From assembly GCF_000384295.1 (NCBI RefSeq), contig NZ_KB913037.1, positions 5,094,868 to 5,158,867 of the forward strand: 64,000 bases of DNA, read 5' to 3'. This DNA is from Amycolatopsis balhimycina FH 1894 (GTDB lineage Bacteria > Actinomycetota > Actinomycetes > Mycobacteriales > Pseudonocardiaceae). The first letter of the stretch is position 1, and every line of letters begins with the position of its first letter. Below, piece after piece: positions 24,028 to 32,137 of the stretch. Position numbers and translations under genes: made by a program. The notes beneath the pieces are model-generated. The model was not told where the DNA came from. It worked only from the letters and a program-made list of their open reading frames with translations, and did no database searches.

Positions 24028-25593
24028 TCACCCCTGCGGGTCGCGGACCTGTTGCCAGAGCAGGAAGTACGCCCGGTGGACGACGTGCGCGACGCGGCCC
24101 TGCGCCGGCGTCGCGCCGAAGGACGCGAAGGACCGCCACCAGCCCGCCCGTTCGAGGGCGTGCGCGGCCAGCTCCTGGCGCGGGGCGCCGGGCTTGCCGA
24201 GCTGGGCACCGAGGTCGGCGTTGCTGCCCACCCGCAGGACCTCTTCGGTGAGGTCCTCCGGCATGTCGACCGCGCCGGAGGCGACCAGCGTCAGGGCTTC
24301 GAGCAGCCGCAGCTGGTGAGCCTCGGGCTTGGCGAGCAGGACCTCGATGGCGTCGTGGACGCGCTGGCGCTCGCCAGGGTCGGCCGAGGCGTGCGCGAGC
24401 GCGGTGACCGAGGCGAGGGCGGCGGCTGCCTTGATGCCGTCGGCGCGGGCGGCGAACACCACCGCCAGCCGCTGCCGCACCGCTTCCAGGCCCGACGCGT
24501 CGAGCAGCGAACGCCGCAGCGCGCCCGCGGTGATCTCCGGTTCCTTGCGGACGACCTCGACGGCGTGGGAGATGCCGAAGAGATCGAGCTTCTCCAGCAG
24601 CCGCAGCCGCGTGCCCGCCGGGACGTCGCACTCCCAGCTCGTGAAGATGTCGGCCGAGATCAGCATGGTCTGCAGGACGTCGTCGTCGAGCTCGGCGAGC
24701 TGCCGCAGGGCCTCGGCGTCGGCGGCGGTGAACCCGCCGGACTCGGCGGATTCGGCGATCAGCCCGATGACCGGCAGCACGTCGGCGACGCGCGGCTTCA
24801 ACGTCGACGCCTGCTTCTCGGCGAGCAGGGTCGCCGCCTGCCAGATGTCGCCGCCGGAGCCTTCGACGGACTCCGGTGCGATGGTGTCGGCCTTGTTCAG
24901 CACGGCGATCGCGTTGACCGGGCCCGCCTCACGGCTCGCCGTGGCCGCGGTGAACGCGGCGAGGGCCTGCTGGTCGTCGGCCCGGACGCCCTGGGTGACG
25001 ACGTACAAGACGGCTTCGGCGCCGGCGACGGCGTTGCGCGAGGTGTCGTCGAGCGCGTCCGAGCCCTCTTCGTCGTCCTCTTCTTTGCGGTGTTTCGCCG
25101 CGCCCAGCAGCTGCTCGGTGCGGGACACCGAAGCGGCGTCGAGCGAGCCGAGGCCCGGGGTGTCGATCACCGTCATGCCCTGGAGGACGGCGTTGGTCAG
25201 GTACGCCTCGATGTGCGACACCTTGTCGATGTCGACGCCCAGCTCGGCCGGGATCATCCCGTCGGCGGCGAAGGGCAGCACCTGCTTGCGGCCGTCGGTG
25301 AAGACGATCTCGACGCGGTCCACCGTGCCGTACTGGAACCGGGTCACCAGCCGCGTGCACTCACCGATGTCGGTCGGCGCGACCCGGCGCCCGATCAACG
25401 CGTTGACCAGCGTCGACTTGCCCGACTTGATCCGGCCGGCGACGGCCACCTGCAGCGGCGCGCCGAGCCGGCGCAGCACCTCGGCGAACCCGGCGGCGGT
25501 GCGCGCGGAGACCTGCGGCTGCAGGCGGTGACACAGGTTGGCCACCGACATCGACAGTGGACCCGCGAGCCGGCCCTGCTCCGGTGACGTCAC
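24028..25593 (-). CDS. Bacterial dynamin-like GTPase 2
   Basis: A 521-aa GTPase with G1 GRIKSGKST (residues about 58-66), G3 DTPGLGS, an acidic insertion KHRKEEDDEEGSD, and G4 NKAD. The C-terminal 250 residues are helical and lack a clear membrane hairpin, unlike dynamin 1. Paired dynamins of unequal architecture are typical of bacteria (DynA/DynB, IniA/IniC). GTG 25593 follows a G-rich ribosome-binding region; ATG 25551 is an alternative start. It is the first gene of the putative four-gene run and is divergent from a sensor kinase. Confidence 0.8.
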   Translation of the reverse strand: MTSPEQGRLAGPLSMSVANLCHRLQPQVSARTAAGFAEVLRRLGAPLQVAVAGRIKSGKSTLVNALIGRRVAPTDIGECTRLVTRFQYGTVDRVEIVFTDGRKQVLPFAADGMIPAELGVDIDKVSHIEAYLTNAVLQGMTVIDTPGLGSLDAASVSRTEQLLGAAKHRKEEDDEEGSDALDDTSRNAVAGAEAVLYVVTQGVRADDQQALAAFTAATASREAGPVNAIAVLNKADTIAPESVEGSGGDIWQAATLLAEKQASTLKPRVADVLPVIGLIAESAESGGFTAADAEALRQLAELDDDVLQTMLISADIFTSWECDVPAGTRLRLLEKLDLFGISHAVEVVRKEPEITAGALRRSLLDASGLEAVRQRLAVVFAARADGIKAAAALASVTALAHASADPGERQRVHDAIEVLLAKPEAHQLRLLEALTLVASGAVDMPEDLTEEVLRVGSNADLGAQLGKPGAPRQELAAHALERAGWWRSFASFGATPAQGRVAHVVHRAYFLLWQQVRDPQG

Positions 25594-25720
25594 GGCCCCC
25601 TGCCCCTCCCCGGTCGTACGAGAACAACCCCTGAATCGTGCCATGCACCTCATCCCCAGGTCTCACCGAAGGTGCTACCGACGACCGACGCGCGGGCTTC
25701 GCCGCTCGACCTAGTGTTGT

Positions 25721-26926
25721 GTGGTGCGACGGCTGAGTCTCTGGATGCGTGCCCACCCCATGGCGGGCGACACGGTGCTGGCCGTCCTGCTCGGTTTGTT
25801 CGACATGCTGCTGTTCGCCGCGGACGGTCTCTCCGAGATCGCCACGCTGCCCCCCTGGTACATCGCCGTGCCGGTGGACATCGCGATGGTGGTGCCGCTG
25901 GTGTTCCGGCGGAGGTCGCCGCTGTGGTCGGCCTACGTCGTGCTGGTGATCAGCATCGTGCACGGGACGCTGGAACTGGGCGTCGCCAGCATCGCCGGGC
26001 TGGCGATGAGCATCTACTCGGTCGTCGTCTACGCGGGGCGGCGGCAGGGGCTGGTGTACGTCGGCGCGGTCGTGGCCGGCTCGGCCTTGATGCTGGCGCT
26101 GGGCCCGTCGGACGAGCTCGTCATCTCGGCGGTGTTCCTCGCGTTCGGGATCGCCCTGTGCTGGACCCTCGGCGAATTCGTCGGAGCCCGGCGCGCCTAC
26201 GACGTGGAAGTGGAGGCCAGGTTGCACCTGCTCGAGACCGAACGGGACCAGGCCACCCGGATCGCGGTGGCCGAGGAGCGCGGGCGGATCGCGCGCGAAC
26301 TGCACGACGTCGTCGCGCACGCGGTGAGCGTCATGGTCGTGCAGGCCGACGGCGCGTCGTACGCGATCCAGAGCAACCCCGAGCTCGCGCAACGGGCCCT
26401 GCAAACGATTTCCGAGACCGGCCGCGGCGCCCTCGGCGAGCTGCGGCGCCTGCTGGACGTGCTCCGCAGCGACGACGCGGACGGCGAGCCCCGGGTACCG
26501 CAGCCGGACGCGCACGCCCTCGCCGAGCTGGCCGACCGGATGCGCACCGCCGGGGTGCCGGTGGAGCTGGAGCTCGGCGAGCTCGGCGACCTGCCGGCCG
26601 GCGTCTCGCTGGGGATCTACCGGATCGTGCAGGAGTCGCTGACCAACACGCTCAAGCACGCCGGGCGCGGCGCGACCGCGGCGGTGCGGGTGCAGCGCAC
26701 CGGCGACCTGGTGGAGGTGCTGGTGTCCGACGACGGCGCCGGCCGCGTCCCGCAGCTGACCCCGGCCGGCGGGCGGCGTGACCCGCGGCTCTCGGTGCCG
26801 GGCGGCAACGGCCTGATCGGCATGCGCGAACGCGCGCACGTGTACGGCGGGACCCTCGACGTGGGCCCGGCTCCCGGTGGTGGATGGCAGGTCCGTGCGG
26901 CCCTGCCGGTTAGGTTGGACAAGTGA
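25721..26926 (+). CDS. Sensor histidine kinase (HisKA_3 type) 1
   Basis: A protein of about 400 aa. Four to five membrane segments fill residues 15-155, with no large extracellular sensor. The phospho-acceptor is His195 in ARELHDVVAH. The ATPase domain has IVQESLTNTLKHA, DDGAG and NGLIGMRERA. TAGTGT (25712-25717) lies 6 nt before GTG 25724, one codon after GTG 25721, so the mRNA is probably leaderless from 25724. The stop overlaps the response regulator start by 4 nt. The signal is unknown. Confidence 0.9.
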   Translation: MVRRLSLWMRAHPMAGDTVLAVLLGLFDMLLFAADGLSEIATLPPWYIAVPVDIAMVVPLVFRRRSPLWSAYVVLVISIVHGTLELGVASIAGLAMSIYSVVVYAGRRQGLVYVGAVVAGSALMLALGPSDELVISAVFLAFGIALCWTLGEFVGARRAYDVEVEARLHLLETERDQATRIAVAEERGRIARELHDVVAHAVSVMVVQADGASYAIQSNPELAQRALQTISETGRGALGELRRLLDVLRSDDADGEPRVPQPDAHALAELADRMRTAGVPVELELGELGDLPAGVSLGIYRIVQESLTNTLKHAGRGATAAVRVQRTGDLVEVLVSDDGAGRVPQLTPAGGRRDPRLSVPGGNGLIGMRERAHVYGGTLDVGPAPGGGWQVRAALPVRLDK

Positions 26927-27579
26927 TCCGTGTGGTGGTCGTCGACGACCAGGAACTGATGCGCGTCGGCTTCCGGATGGTGCTGGGCGCCCAGGCCGAC
27001 CTCGACGTCGTCGGCGAAGCGGGCGACGGCGCCCAGGCGATCAAGCTGGCCGAGGAGCTGCGCCCCGACGTCGTGCTGATGGACGTCCGGATGCCGGTGC
27101 TCGACGGCGTCGAGGCGACCAAGCAGATCGTCGCCGCCGGCACCGCGCGGGTGCTCGTGATGACGACGTTCGACCTCGACGAGTACGTCTACGCGGCACT
27201 GCAGGGCGGGGCGAGCGGGTTCCTGCTCAAGGACACCCAGCCCGACCACCTGGTGTCGGCGCTGCGCGCGGTCGCCTCGGGCGACGCGGTCGTGTCGCCG
27301 TCGGTCACCCGGCGGCTCCTCGACCGGTTCGTCGGCACGGGCGGCTCGCCGATGCGCGACACCGCCGAGCTGGACGTCCTGACCGACCGCGAGCGCGAAG
27401 TGCTCGTGCTGATCGCGAAGGGCATGTCGAACCTGGAGATCGCGGAGGCGCTGTTCCTGTCCGAAGCGACGGTGAAGACGCACGTCGGGCGGATCCTGGC
27501 GAAGCTGGAGCTGCGGGACCGGGTGCAGGCGGTGGTGCTGGCCTACGAAACCGGCCTCGCCCGCCCCGGCCTCGGCTAG
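26923..27579 (+). CDS. NarL/FixJ response regulator 1
   Basis: A 218-aa regulator. The receiver has the DD pair at residues 8-9, phospho-acceptor Asp54 in LMDVRMP, the TTFDLDEYVY segment, and Lys in FLLKD. The LuxR-type HTH is at the C-terminus: LTDREREVLVLIAKGMSNLEIA, then SEATVKTHVGRILAKL. It is co-translated with kinase 1. It is closely similar to the response regulator at 40285-40935. The targets are not evident; the neighbouring convergent gene is separated by only 4 nt. Confidence 0.92.
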   Translation: MIRVVVVDDQELMRVGFRMVLGAQADLDVVGEAGDGAQAIKLAEELRPDVVLMDVRMPVLDGVEATKQIVAAGTARVLVMTTFDLDEYVYAALQGGASGFLLKDTQPDHLVSALRAVASGDAVVSPSVTRRLLDRFVGTGGSPMRDTAELDVLTDREREVLVLIAKGMSNLEIAEALFLSEATVKTHVGRILAKLELRDRVQAVVLAYETGLARPGLG

Positions 27580-27583
27580 CGTC

Positions 27584-28501
27584 TCAAGCGGCACTTTCAC
27601 GTGAAAGTGCCGCTCGGACGGACTCGACGACGGCCTTCGGTGCCCCGTAAAGCTCGGCTTTAGTGACGATCACGAAGCGCCAGCCCAGTGCGCGGATCGC
27701 TTGCCGACGGCCCTCATCGCGCTGGGGCTGGATGCCATCCCGATGCCAGTCACCGTCGTATTCCACGGCGAGCTTCTGCTCGGGAAAGGCCAGGTCCAAC
27801 CGGCCCACGAAGGCACCTCGTTCATCGACGACCGAAACCTGAAGATCGGGTTCCAGGCCTGCAACCGTAAGCCAGACCCGTAGCTCGGACTCGGGGATGC
27901 TTTCCGCGCGGGGATCAGCGAGCCGGAAGGCTCTCTTCGCGCGAACGATCCCGTTGTCACGGCGGCCTTTCAGGTAATCCGCCAGCTCTGAAGCAGCCAC
28001 TTCCCCAGCCCGGAGCAAAGCGTCCAGGTAGCCGGTGACCCTTGGAAGCGAACGATGAAGCTTCGTGTTGGTCAGGATGTCGAGGGTGAGCCGCAGCGAA
28101 GAGGCCAGGCGGATTTCCTGCCACGGCTCGCTGTCGATTCGCCCCCGGCTGGTCCGCCGGATGTGCACCCCGTCTTGCAGGGCGAACAGCAGCCTTTCGG
28201 GCAGGACGAACTCGACCGGTTCCTGCGCGCCCACCAGCTCTATACCGCGGACGGCCGCGGCCGAGCACCCGGTGAGAACCGCACCGTCCGGCGCGAGCAG
28301 CGCAGCCGCTTTACACCGCAGGACATGCGTGACTGGGACCGTCGAAGCCACATAGACGTTGCGAAAGAGCCTGGTGAAGAGTGGGGAGCGCAGGGCCCGT
28401 TCCGTAACCGCGCCCGTGACCATGGCGTGGCTGCCCAGGAACGGCTCAGCGAACTCGACGAGGTCGGCAGAGGTGAACGACACGACCCGAGCGTGCCGCA
28501 C
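27584..28501 (-). CDS. DUF559/AbiEi-like protein with a nuclease-like C-terminal domain
   Basis: A 305-aa protein of a type abundant in actinobacteria. The first 190 residues are a winged-helix/AbiEi-like region (LFTRLFRNVYV, LLAPDGAVLTGCSAAAVRG). The last 110 form a DUF559 (Vsr-like) fold: ESELRVWL, VGRLDLAFPEQKLAVEYDGDWH, and GWRFVIVTKAELYG, with a plausible E-D-E/K metal site. The biological role is unknown, and DNA cleavage has rarely been shown. The 3' end enters a 28-bp palindrome, and two DnaA-like nonamers lie upstream. The start is uncertain: GTG 28501 or a downstream codon such as ATG 28423. Confidence 0.72.
   Translation of the reverse strand: MRHARVVSFTSADLVEFAEPFLGSHAMVTGAVTERALRSPLFTRLFRNVYVASTVPVTHVLRCKAAALLAPDGAVLTGCSAAAVRGIELVGAQEPVEFVLPERLLFALQDGVHIRRTSRGRIDSEPWQEIRLASSLRLTLDILTNTKLHRSLPRVTGYLDALLRAGEVAASELADYLKGRRDNGIVRAKRAFRLADPRAESIPESELRVWLTVAGLEPDLQVSVVDERGAFVGRLDLAFPEQKLAVEYDGDWHRDGIQPQRDEGRRQAIRALGWRFVIVTKAELYGAPKAVVESVRAALSRESAA
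27587..27614. repeat. CTTTCACGTGAAAG palindromic repeat, copy 1
   Basis: AGCGGCACTTTCAC and its exact complement form a 28-bp perfect palindrome between the convergent response regulator and DUF559 genes. It overlaps the last codons of the latter. It probably acts as a terminator; two related copies lie 1 kb away. Confidence 0.65.
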
Positions 28502-28543
28502 GACCGGTCACCACTCGCCATTTCAAGATCAACTATCGACCAG

Positions 28544-28571
28544 TTGTCCACAACGCTCGAAGTTGTCCACA
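28544..28571 (+). other. Two direct DnaA-box-like nonamers
   Basis: TTGTCCACA occurs at 28544-28552 and again at 28563-28571, starting 19 bp apart in the same orientation, just upstream of the DUF559 gene. Each is a perfect match to the actinomycete DnaA-box consensus. They may titrate DnaA or regulate transcription. Confidence 0.5.
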
Positions 28572-28572
28572 G

Positions 28573-28600
28573 CCCGCCACTTTCACGTGAAAGTGGCGGG
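28573..28600. repeat. CTTTCACGTGAAAG palindromic repeat, copy 2
   Basis: CCCGCCACTTTCAC and its complement form a 28-bp perfect palindrome directly after the two DnaA-like nonamers. It shares the core of copies 1 and 3. Confidence 0.65.
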
Positions 28601-28612
28601 CCCAGGACGTAG

Positions 28613-28626
28613 CTTTCACGTGAAAG
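28613..28626. repeat. CTTTCACGTGAAAG palindromic repeat, copy 3
   Basis: The 14-bp core alone is palindromic here, 13 nt downstream of the SDR stop codon. Together with copy 2 it could end the SDR transcript. Confidence 0.55.
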
Positions 28627-28639
28627 TGGCGCTTTGGAG

Positions 28640-29551
28640 TTAGCGGAAGTCGTCCGGCGGGGTCGTCGCCGGGTCCTTGCCCGCGTGCCGGACTTCGGTG
28701 AGCCAGCGGCCGAAGTTCGGGCGGTCGCCGTCGACGTCGGTGTAGCCGTACTCCTTCATCAGCGTCCACGACGCCAGCGTCTGCCCGGCGAAACGCGCGA
28801 CCTCCGGGTCCTGCGCCAGGGCCGCGACGCCGCGGGCCAGCAGGTACGGCGTCTCGGAGATCTTGAAGTCGACCGGGGCGAGCTTGCCGACCGCGTCGCG
28901 CCAGGTGTCCTCGGTGACCTCGAAGTGGTCCAGCATCGACTCCGAGCGCAGGAACCCCGGCGTGACGGCGAGGCCGACGCAGTCGTTCTTCTTCAGCTCG
29001 ACGCCGAGGGCCCGGCCGAGCGCGCGGATGCCGCACTTCGCCAGGTAGTAGGGGAGGCCCGCGCCGACGTAGTCGTCGTTGTCGCCGTCGGTCACCTCCA
29101 GGACGAGGCCGTGGCGGGCGACCACCAGCGGCAGGAGCTTGTGCAGCGCGATGAGGTGCGTGTCGAGCGCGTTGTGCGTCAGGTCGAGCGCGTCCTGCAG
29201 CGGCGTCTCCCAGAAGGGCGCGTCGAAGTGGAAGTACATGTCGCCGCCCCAGACGTCGTCGACCAGGATGTCGATTCCGTCCACTTCGGACTCGATGCGG
29301 GCCTTGAGTGCGTCCACATCGGACACCGAGGTGAAGTCGCAGCGGACCACGACGGCCTTGCCGCCGGCCGCCTCGACCAGTTCGCCCGTCTCTTCGATCG
29401 TCTCCGGGCGCTTCATCGGCGACACCGTTTCGCGCGTCGTGCGGCCGGTGACGTACACCGTCGCGCCCGCGCGGCCCAGCTCCACCGCGATCGCCCTGCC
29501 GCAGCCCCGGGTCGCCCCGGTGACCACCGCTACTTTGCCCTTCGAGCTCAT
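28640..29551 (-). CDS. SDR family oxidoreductase 1
   Basis: A 303-aa short-chain dehydrogenase. The cofactor loop is TGATRGCG, followed by a Thr-Arg-rich segment (TGRTTRET) suggesting NADPH. The active-site Tyr/Lys is in YYLAK, but the Ser expected 13 residues earlier is Asp, with Thr next to it (VTDGDNDD). NNAG is replaced by VDDVWGG. Similar divergent SDRs exist; activity may be altered. ATG 29551, with GGAGGAAAC upstream, overlaps the TetR stop by 4 nt. The TetR gene is upstream in the same operon, so self-regulation of the pair is likely. Confidence 0.82.
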   Translation of the reverse strand: MSSKGKVAVVTGATRGCGRAIAVELGRAGATVYVTGRTTRETVSPMKRPETIEETGELVEAAGGKAVVVRCDFTSVSDVDALKARIESEVDGIDILVDDVWGGDMYFHFDAPFWETPLQDALDLTHNALDTHLIALHKLLPLVVARHGLVLEVTDGDNDDYVGAGLPYYLAKCGIRALGRALGVELKKNDCVGLAVTPGFLRSESMLDHFEVTEDTWRDAVGKLAPVDFKISETPYLLARGVAALAQDPEVARFAGQTLASWTLMKEYGYTDVDGDRPNFGRWLTEVRHAGKDPATTPPDDFR

Positions 29552-30135
29552 GTTTCCTCCCGTCCCCGCCACGCGGCCAGCACCGCATCGACGTCCTCCG
29601 CCAGCCGGTCGGCCAGCCGCCCGTGCGGCCGGATCGACCAGTCGATCGACACCCCGTTGATCACACCGAGCACCGCACGGGCCGCCCGCGGCACGCTCGG
29701 GGCGTGCGGCAACGACGGCGCCGCGGCCCGCACGAGCCGCCGCAGTTCCTCTTCGACCGCCGTGAAGTGCTCGCCCAGCAGCGCCCGCAGCACCGGGTCG
29801 CCGATGTCCACGCCGAGCTGGCCCAGGTGGTTCGCCGCCTCTTCGGCGTCACCGAGGACCGCGTAGACCGACACCGCCGCGGCGCGCAGGCCGTCGACCG
29901 GGTCGTCCGCCCGCCCGGCGCACTCCCGCATCAGCTCGACCGCCCGCCGCGTGGCCCGCCGGCTCATGGCCTGCAGCAGGCCGCTCTTCGAGCCGAACCG
30001 CTGCGCGACCGTGCCGACCGAGACGCCCGCTTCCGAAGCCACCTGCGCCAGCGTGAAACCGGGGCCACAGCGGCCGATCACGGTCTCCGCCGCACCCAGC
30101 AACCGCTCGTCGGTGATGCTCCTCGGCCGGGCCAC
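29548..30135 (-). CDS. TetR/AcrR family regulator of the SDR operon
   Basis: A 195-aa TetR protein. The N-terminal HTH is ERLLGAAETVIGRCGPGFTL, then VASEAGVSVGTVAQRFGSKSGLL at residues about 10-55. GTG 30135 begins the operon and its stop overlaps the SDR ATG. An inverted repeat around GAAC-CACA-GTTC lies 6-25 bp upstream of the start, in the position expected for an autorepressor. The inducer is unknown; an SDR substrate is a reasonable guess. Confidence 0.85.
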   Translation of the reverse strand: MARPRSITDERLLGAAETVIGRCGPGFTLAQVASEAGVSVGTVAQRFGSKSGLLQAMSRRATRRAVELMRECAGRADDPVDGLRAAAVSVYAVLGDAEEAANHLGQLGVDIGDPVLRALLGEHFTAVEEELRRLVRAAAPSLPHAPSVPRAARAVLGVINGVSIDWSIRPHGRLADRLAEDVDAVLAAWRGREET

Positions 30136-30140
30136 GCCAT

Positions 30141-30160
30141 TATTGAACCACAGTTCATTA
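30141..30160. promoter_or_regulatory. Candidate TetR operator before the TetR-SDR operon
   Basis: TATTGAAC-CACA-GTTCATTA is an 8+4+8 inverted repeat with one mismatch, starting 6 bp upstream of GTG 30135. Its A+T-rich arms also supply -10-like sequence. Confidence 0.6.
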
Positions 30161-30332
30161 ATGGGCGCGAATCAGGGTCGCCTCAGGGTCATCACGGATC
30201 GCGCATCGGCCGAAGAGCCAGCAAGGTACTACTCAGGTAGGGGGCACGGTTCGGTCCACAGGGTGACGCGCGAACCGGCTCCGACCCGCGACGATGAACG
30301 CGTCGTAAGCGAGGGGCGGAAGAGGAGCAGTC

Positions 30333-31271
30333 ATGATCGAGGCAACCGGCCTCACCAAAAGGTACGGAAAAACGCTGGCGGTGAACAACCTGTCGTTCTC
30401 CGTGGCCGCGGGCCAGGTCACCGGCTTCCTCGGCCCGAACGGGGCGGGCAAGTCCACGACCATGCGCATGATCCTGGGCCTGGATAACCCGACGGGCGGC
30501 CAGGTCACCATCGGGGGCAAGAAGTACCACGACCTCAAGGAGCCGCTGCGCACCGTCGGCGCGCTGCTCGACGCGAAGTGGGTGCACCCCAACCGTTCGG
30601 CGCGCGCCCACCTGCAGTGGATGGCGAAGTCCAACCGCATCCCCGACGCCCGCGTCGACGAGGTCCTCGAGACGGTCGGCCTGACCAGCGTCGCGGGCAA
30701 GCGCGCCGGCGGGTTCTCGCTCGGCATGTCGCAGCGGCTCGGCATCGCGGCCGCCCTGCTCGGCGACCCCGAGGTGCTGCTCTTCGACGAACCGGTGAAC
30801 GGCCTGGACCCCGAGGGCATCCTCTGGATCCGGAAGTTCATGCACCGGCTGGCCGAGGAAGGCCGCACGGTGTTCGTGTCGAGCCACCTGCTTTCGGAGA
30901 TGGCGCTGACCGCGAGCAACCTCGTGGTGATCGGCCGGGGGAAGCTGATCTCACAGTCGTCCACCGAAGACTTCGTCTCCCGCGCGGCGGAGAACACGGT
31001 CAAGGTGCGCTCGCCGCAGCTGGCCGAGCTCCGCGACGCCCTGCAGCGCGCCAGCGCGGGGGTCACCGGGGACGAGAAGGCGCTCGTGGTGTCCGGGATG
31101 GACAGCGACAAGATCGGCGAGATCGCCGCCGCGAACCGGATCGTGCTGCACGAGCTGAGCCCGCAGACCGGCTCGCTCGAGCAGGCCTTCATGCAGATCA
31201 CCGGCGACTCCGTCGAGTACCACACCGGCCTCGACGCCGAGGCGCAGCACGTACTCGAGTCCGCCAAGTAA
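30333..31271 (+). CDS. ABC-2 type transporter ATPase, module 1
   Basis: A 312-aa ABC ATPase of the drug/antibiotic-export (DRA/CcmA) type. Walker A is GPNGAGKST (residues about 37-45), the signature is FSLGMSQRLGIAAALLG, Walker B is LLFDEPVNGLDPEG, and the H-loop is VSSHLL. A C-terminal extension, LHELSPQTGSLEQAFMQIT, is typical of the family. GAGGAG precedes ATG 30333. It pairs with the permease 17 nt downstream. It is a close paralogue of the ATPase at 32138. The export substrate is unknown. Confidence 0.9.
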   Translation: MIEATGLTKRYGKTLAVNNLSFSVAAGQVTGFLGPNGAGKSTTMRMILGLDNPTGGQVTIGGKKYHDLKEPLRTVGALLDAKWVHPNRSARAHLQWMAKSNRIPDARVDEVLETVGLTSVAGKRAGGFSLGMSQRLGIAAALLGDPEVLLFDEPVNGLDPEGILWIRKFMHRLAEEGRTVFVSSHLLSEMALTASNLVVIGRGKLISQSSTEDFVSRAAENTVKVRSPQLAELRDALQRASAGVTGDEKALVVSGMDSDKIGEIAAANRIVLHELSPQTGSLEQAFMQITGDSVEYHTGLDAEAQHVLESAK

Positions 31272-31288
31272 CCGGGGAAACCAAGATC

Positions 31289-32038
31289 ATGAACCTGCTC
31301 GCCGTGGAACGCATCAAGCTGTTCTCCACTCGTTCGCCGTGGTGGTGCGCGCTCATCACCCTGGCCCTGACCATCGGCTTCGCCGCGATCATCGCCGGCG
31401 CGACGCCGTCCGAAGACCGGCTCACGATGTCCGCCACCCAGTTCGGCGGCTCCCAGTTCGGCATCGCCGTCGTCATGGTGCTCGCCGCGCTCGCGGTGAC
31501 CACCGAATACCGCTTCAACACCATCCGCACGACGTTCCAGGCCGTGCCGCACCGCTCGCCGGCGCTGGTCGCCAAGGCGGTCGTCGTCGCGCTGGTGGCC
31601 CTCGTGATCGGCGAGATCGCCGCGTTCGGCGCCCTCGGCCTCGGCATGCTGATGCGGCCGAACGACGGCCTCGGCCTGCACACCACGCAGGACTGGCTGA
31701 ACGTCGCCGGGCTCGGGCCGGTGTTCGCGATCGCCGCCGTGCTCGCCGTCGCGCTCGGGATCCTCATCCGGCACAGCGCCGGGGCGATCGCCCTGCTGCT
31801 CATCTACTACTTGGCCGTGGAAGAGCTGGTGCAGCTGATCCCGAAGATCGGGCACCACATCCACGAATGGCTGCCGTTCAACGTGGCGAACAAGTTCCTG
31901 CGCGGCTCGGCGGTCGTCGACGGCCCGCCGCCGTCGGACTCGCCGCTGAGCCCGGGCTGGGCGCTGGCCTACTTCGCCGGCATCGCCATCGTGTTCCTGC
32001 TCGTCGCGCTCGGGGTCGCGAAGAAGCGGGACGCCTGA
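31289..32038 (+). CDS. ABC-2 type permease, module 1
   Basis: A 249-aa membrane protein with six hydrophobic segments and the ABC-2 layout. It begins AVERIKLFSTRSPWW and includes TTEYRFNTIRTTFQAVPHR, both shared with the module 2 permease. ATG 31289 is used because the upstream open frame is a shadow of the ATPase gene. It forms a half-transporter that would dimerise with the ATPase. A long hairpin terminator follows before module 2. Confidence 0.87.
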   Translation: MNLLAVERIKLFSTRSPWWCALITLALTIGFAAIIAGATPSEDRLTMSATQFGGSQFGIAVVMVLAALAVTTEYRFNTIRTTFQAVPHRSPALVAKAVVVALVALVIGEIAAFGALGLGMLMRPNDGLGLHTTQDWLNVAGLGPVFAIAAVLAVALGILIRHSAGAIALLLIYYLAVEELVQLIPKIGHHIHEWLPFNVANKFLRGSAVVDGPPPSDSPLSPGWALAYFAGIAIVFLLVALGVAKKRDA

Positions 32039-32052
32039 GGGGTAACAGGGGA

Positions 32053-32103
32053 AAACACCGAATCCGGGTCGCGCTGTCGGGGGGCGACCCGGATTCGGTG
32101 TTT
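32053..32103 (+). terminator. Terminator between the two ABC modules
   Basis: A perfect 20-bp stem (AAACACCGAATCCGGGTCGC and its complement) with an 11-nt loop ends in TTT. It lies 14 nt after the module 1 permease stop, so module 2 must be transcribed from its own promoter or by read-through. Confidence 0.8.
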
Positions 32104-32137
32104 CGCAGTAGGCTCCCCTCGACGGACGGGGGAGCCC

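Noticed and set aside
30229..30240. CTAC-TCAG-GTAG upstream of ABC module 1 as a third TetR site
   Set aside because: The arms are only 4 bp and lack the inner T/A pair of CTACT-N4-AGTAG. A match of this length is expected by chance.
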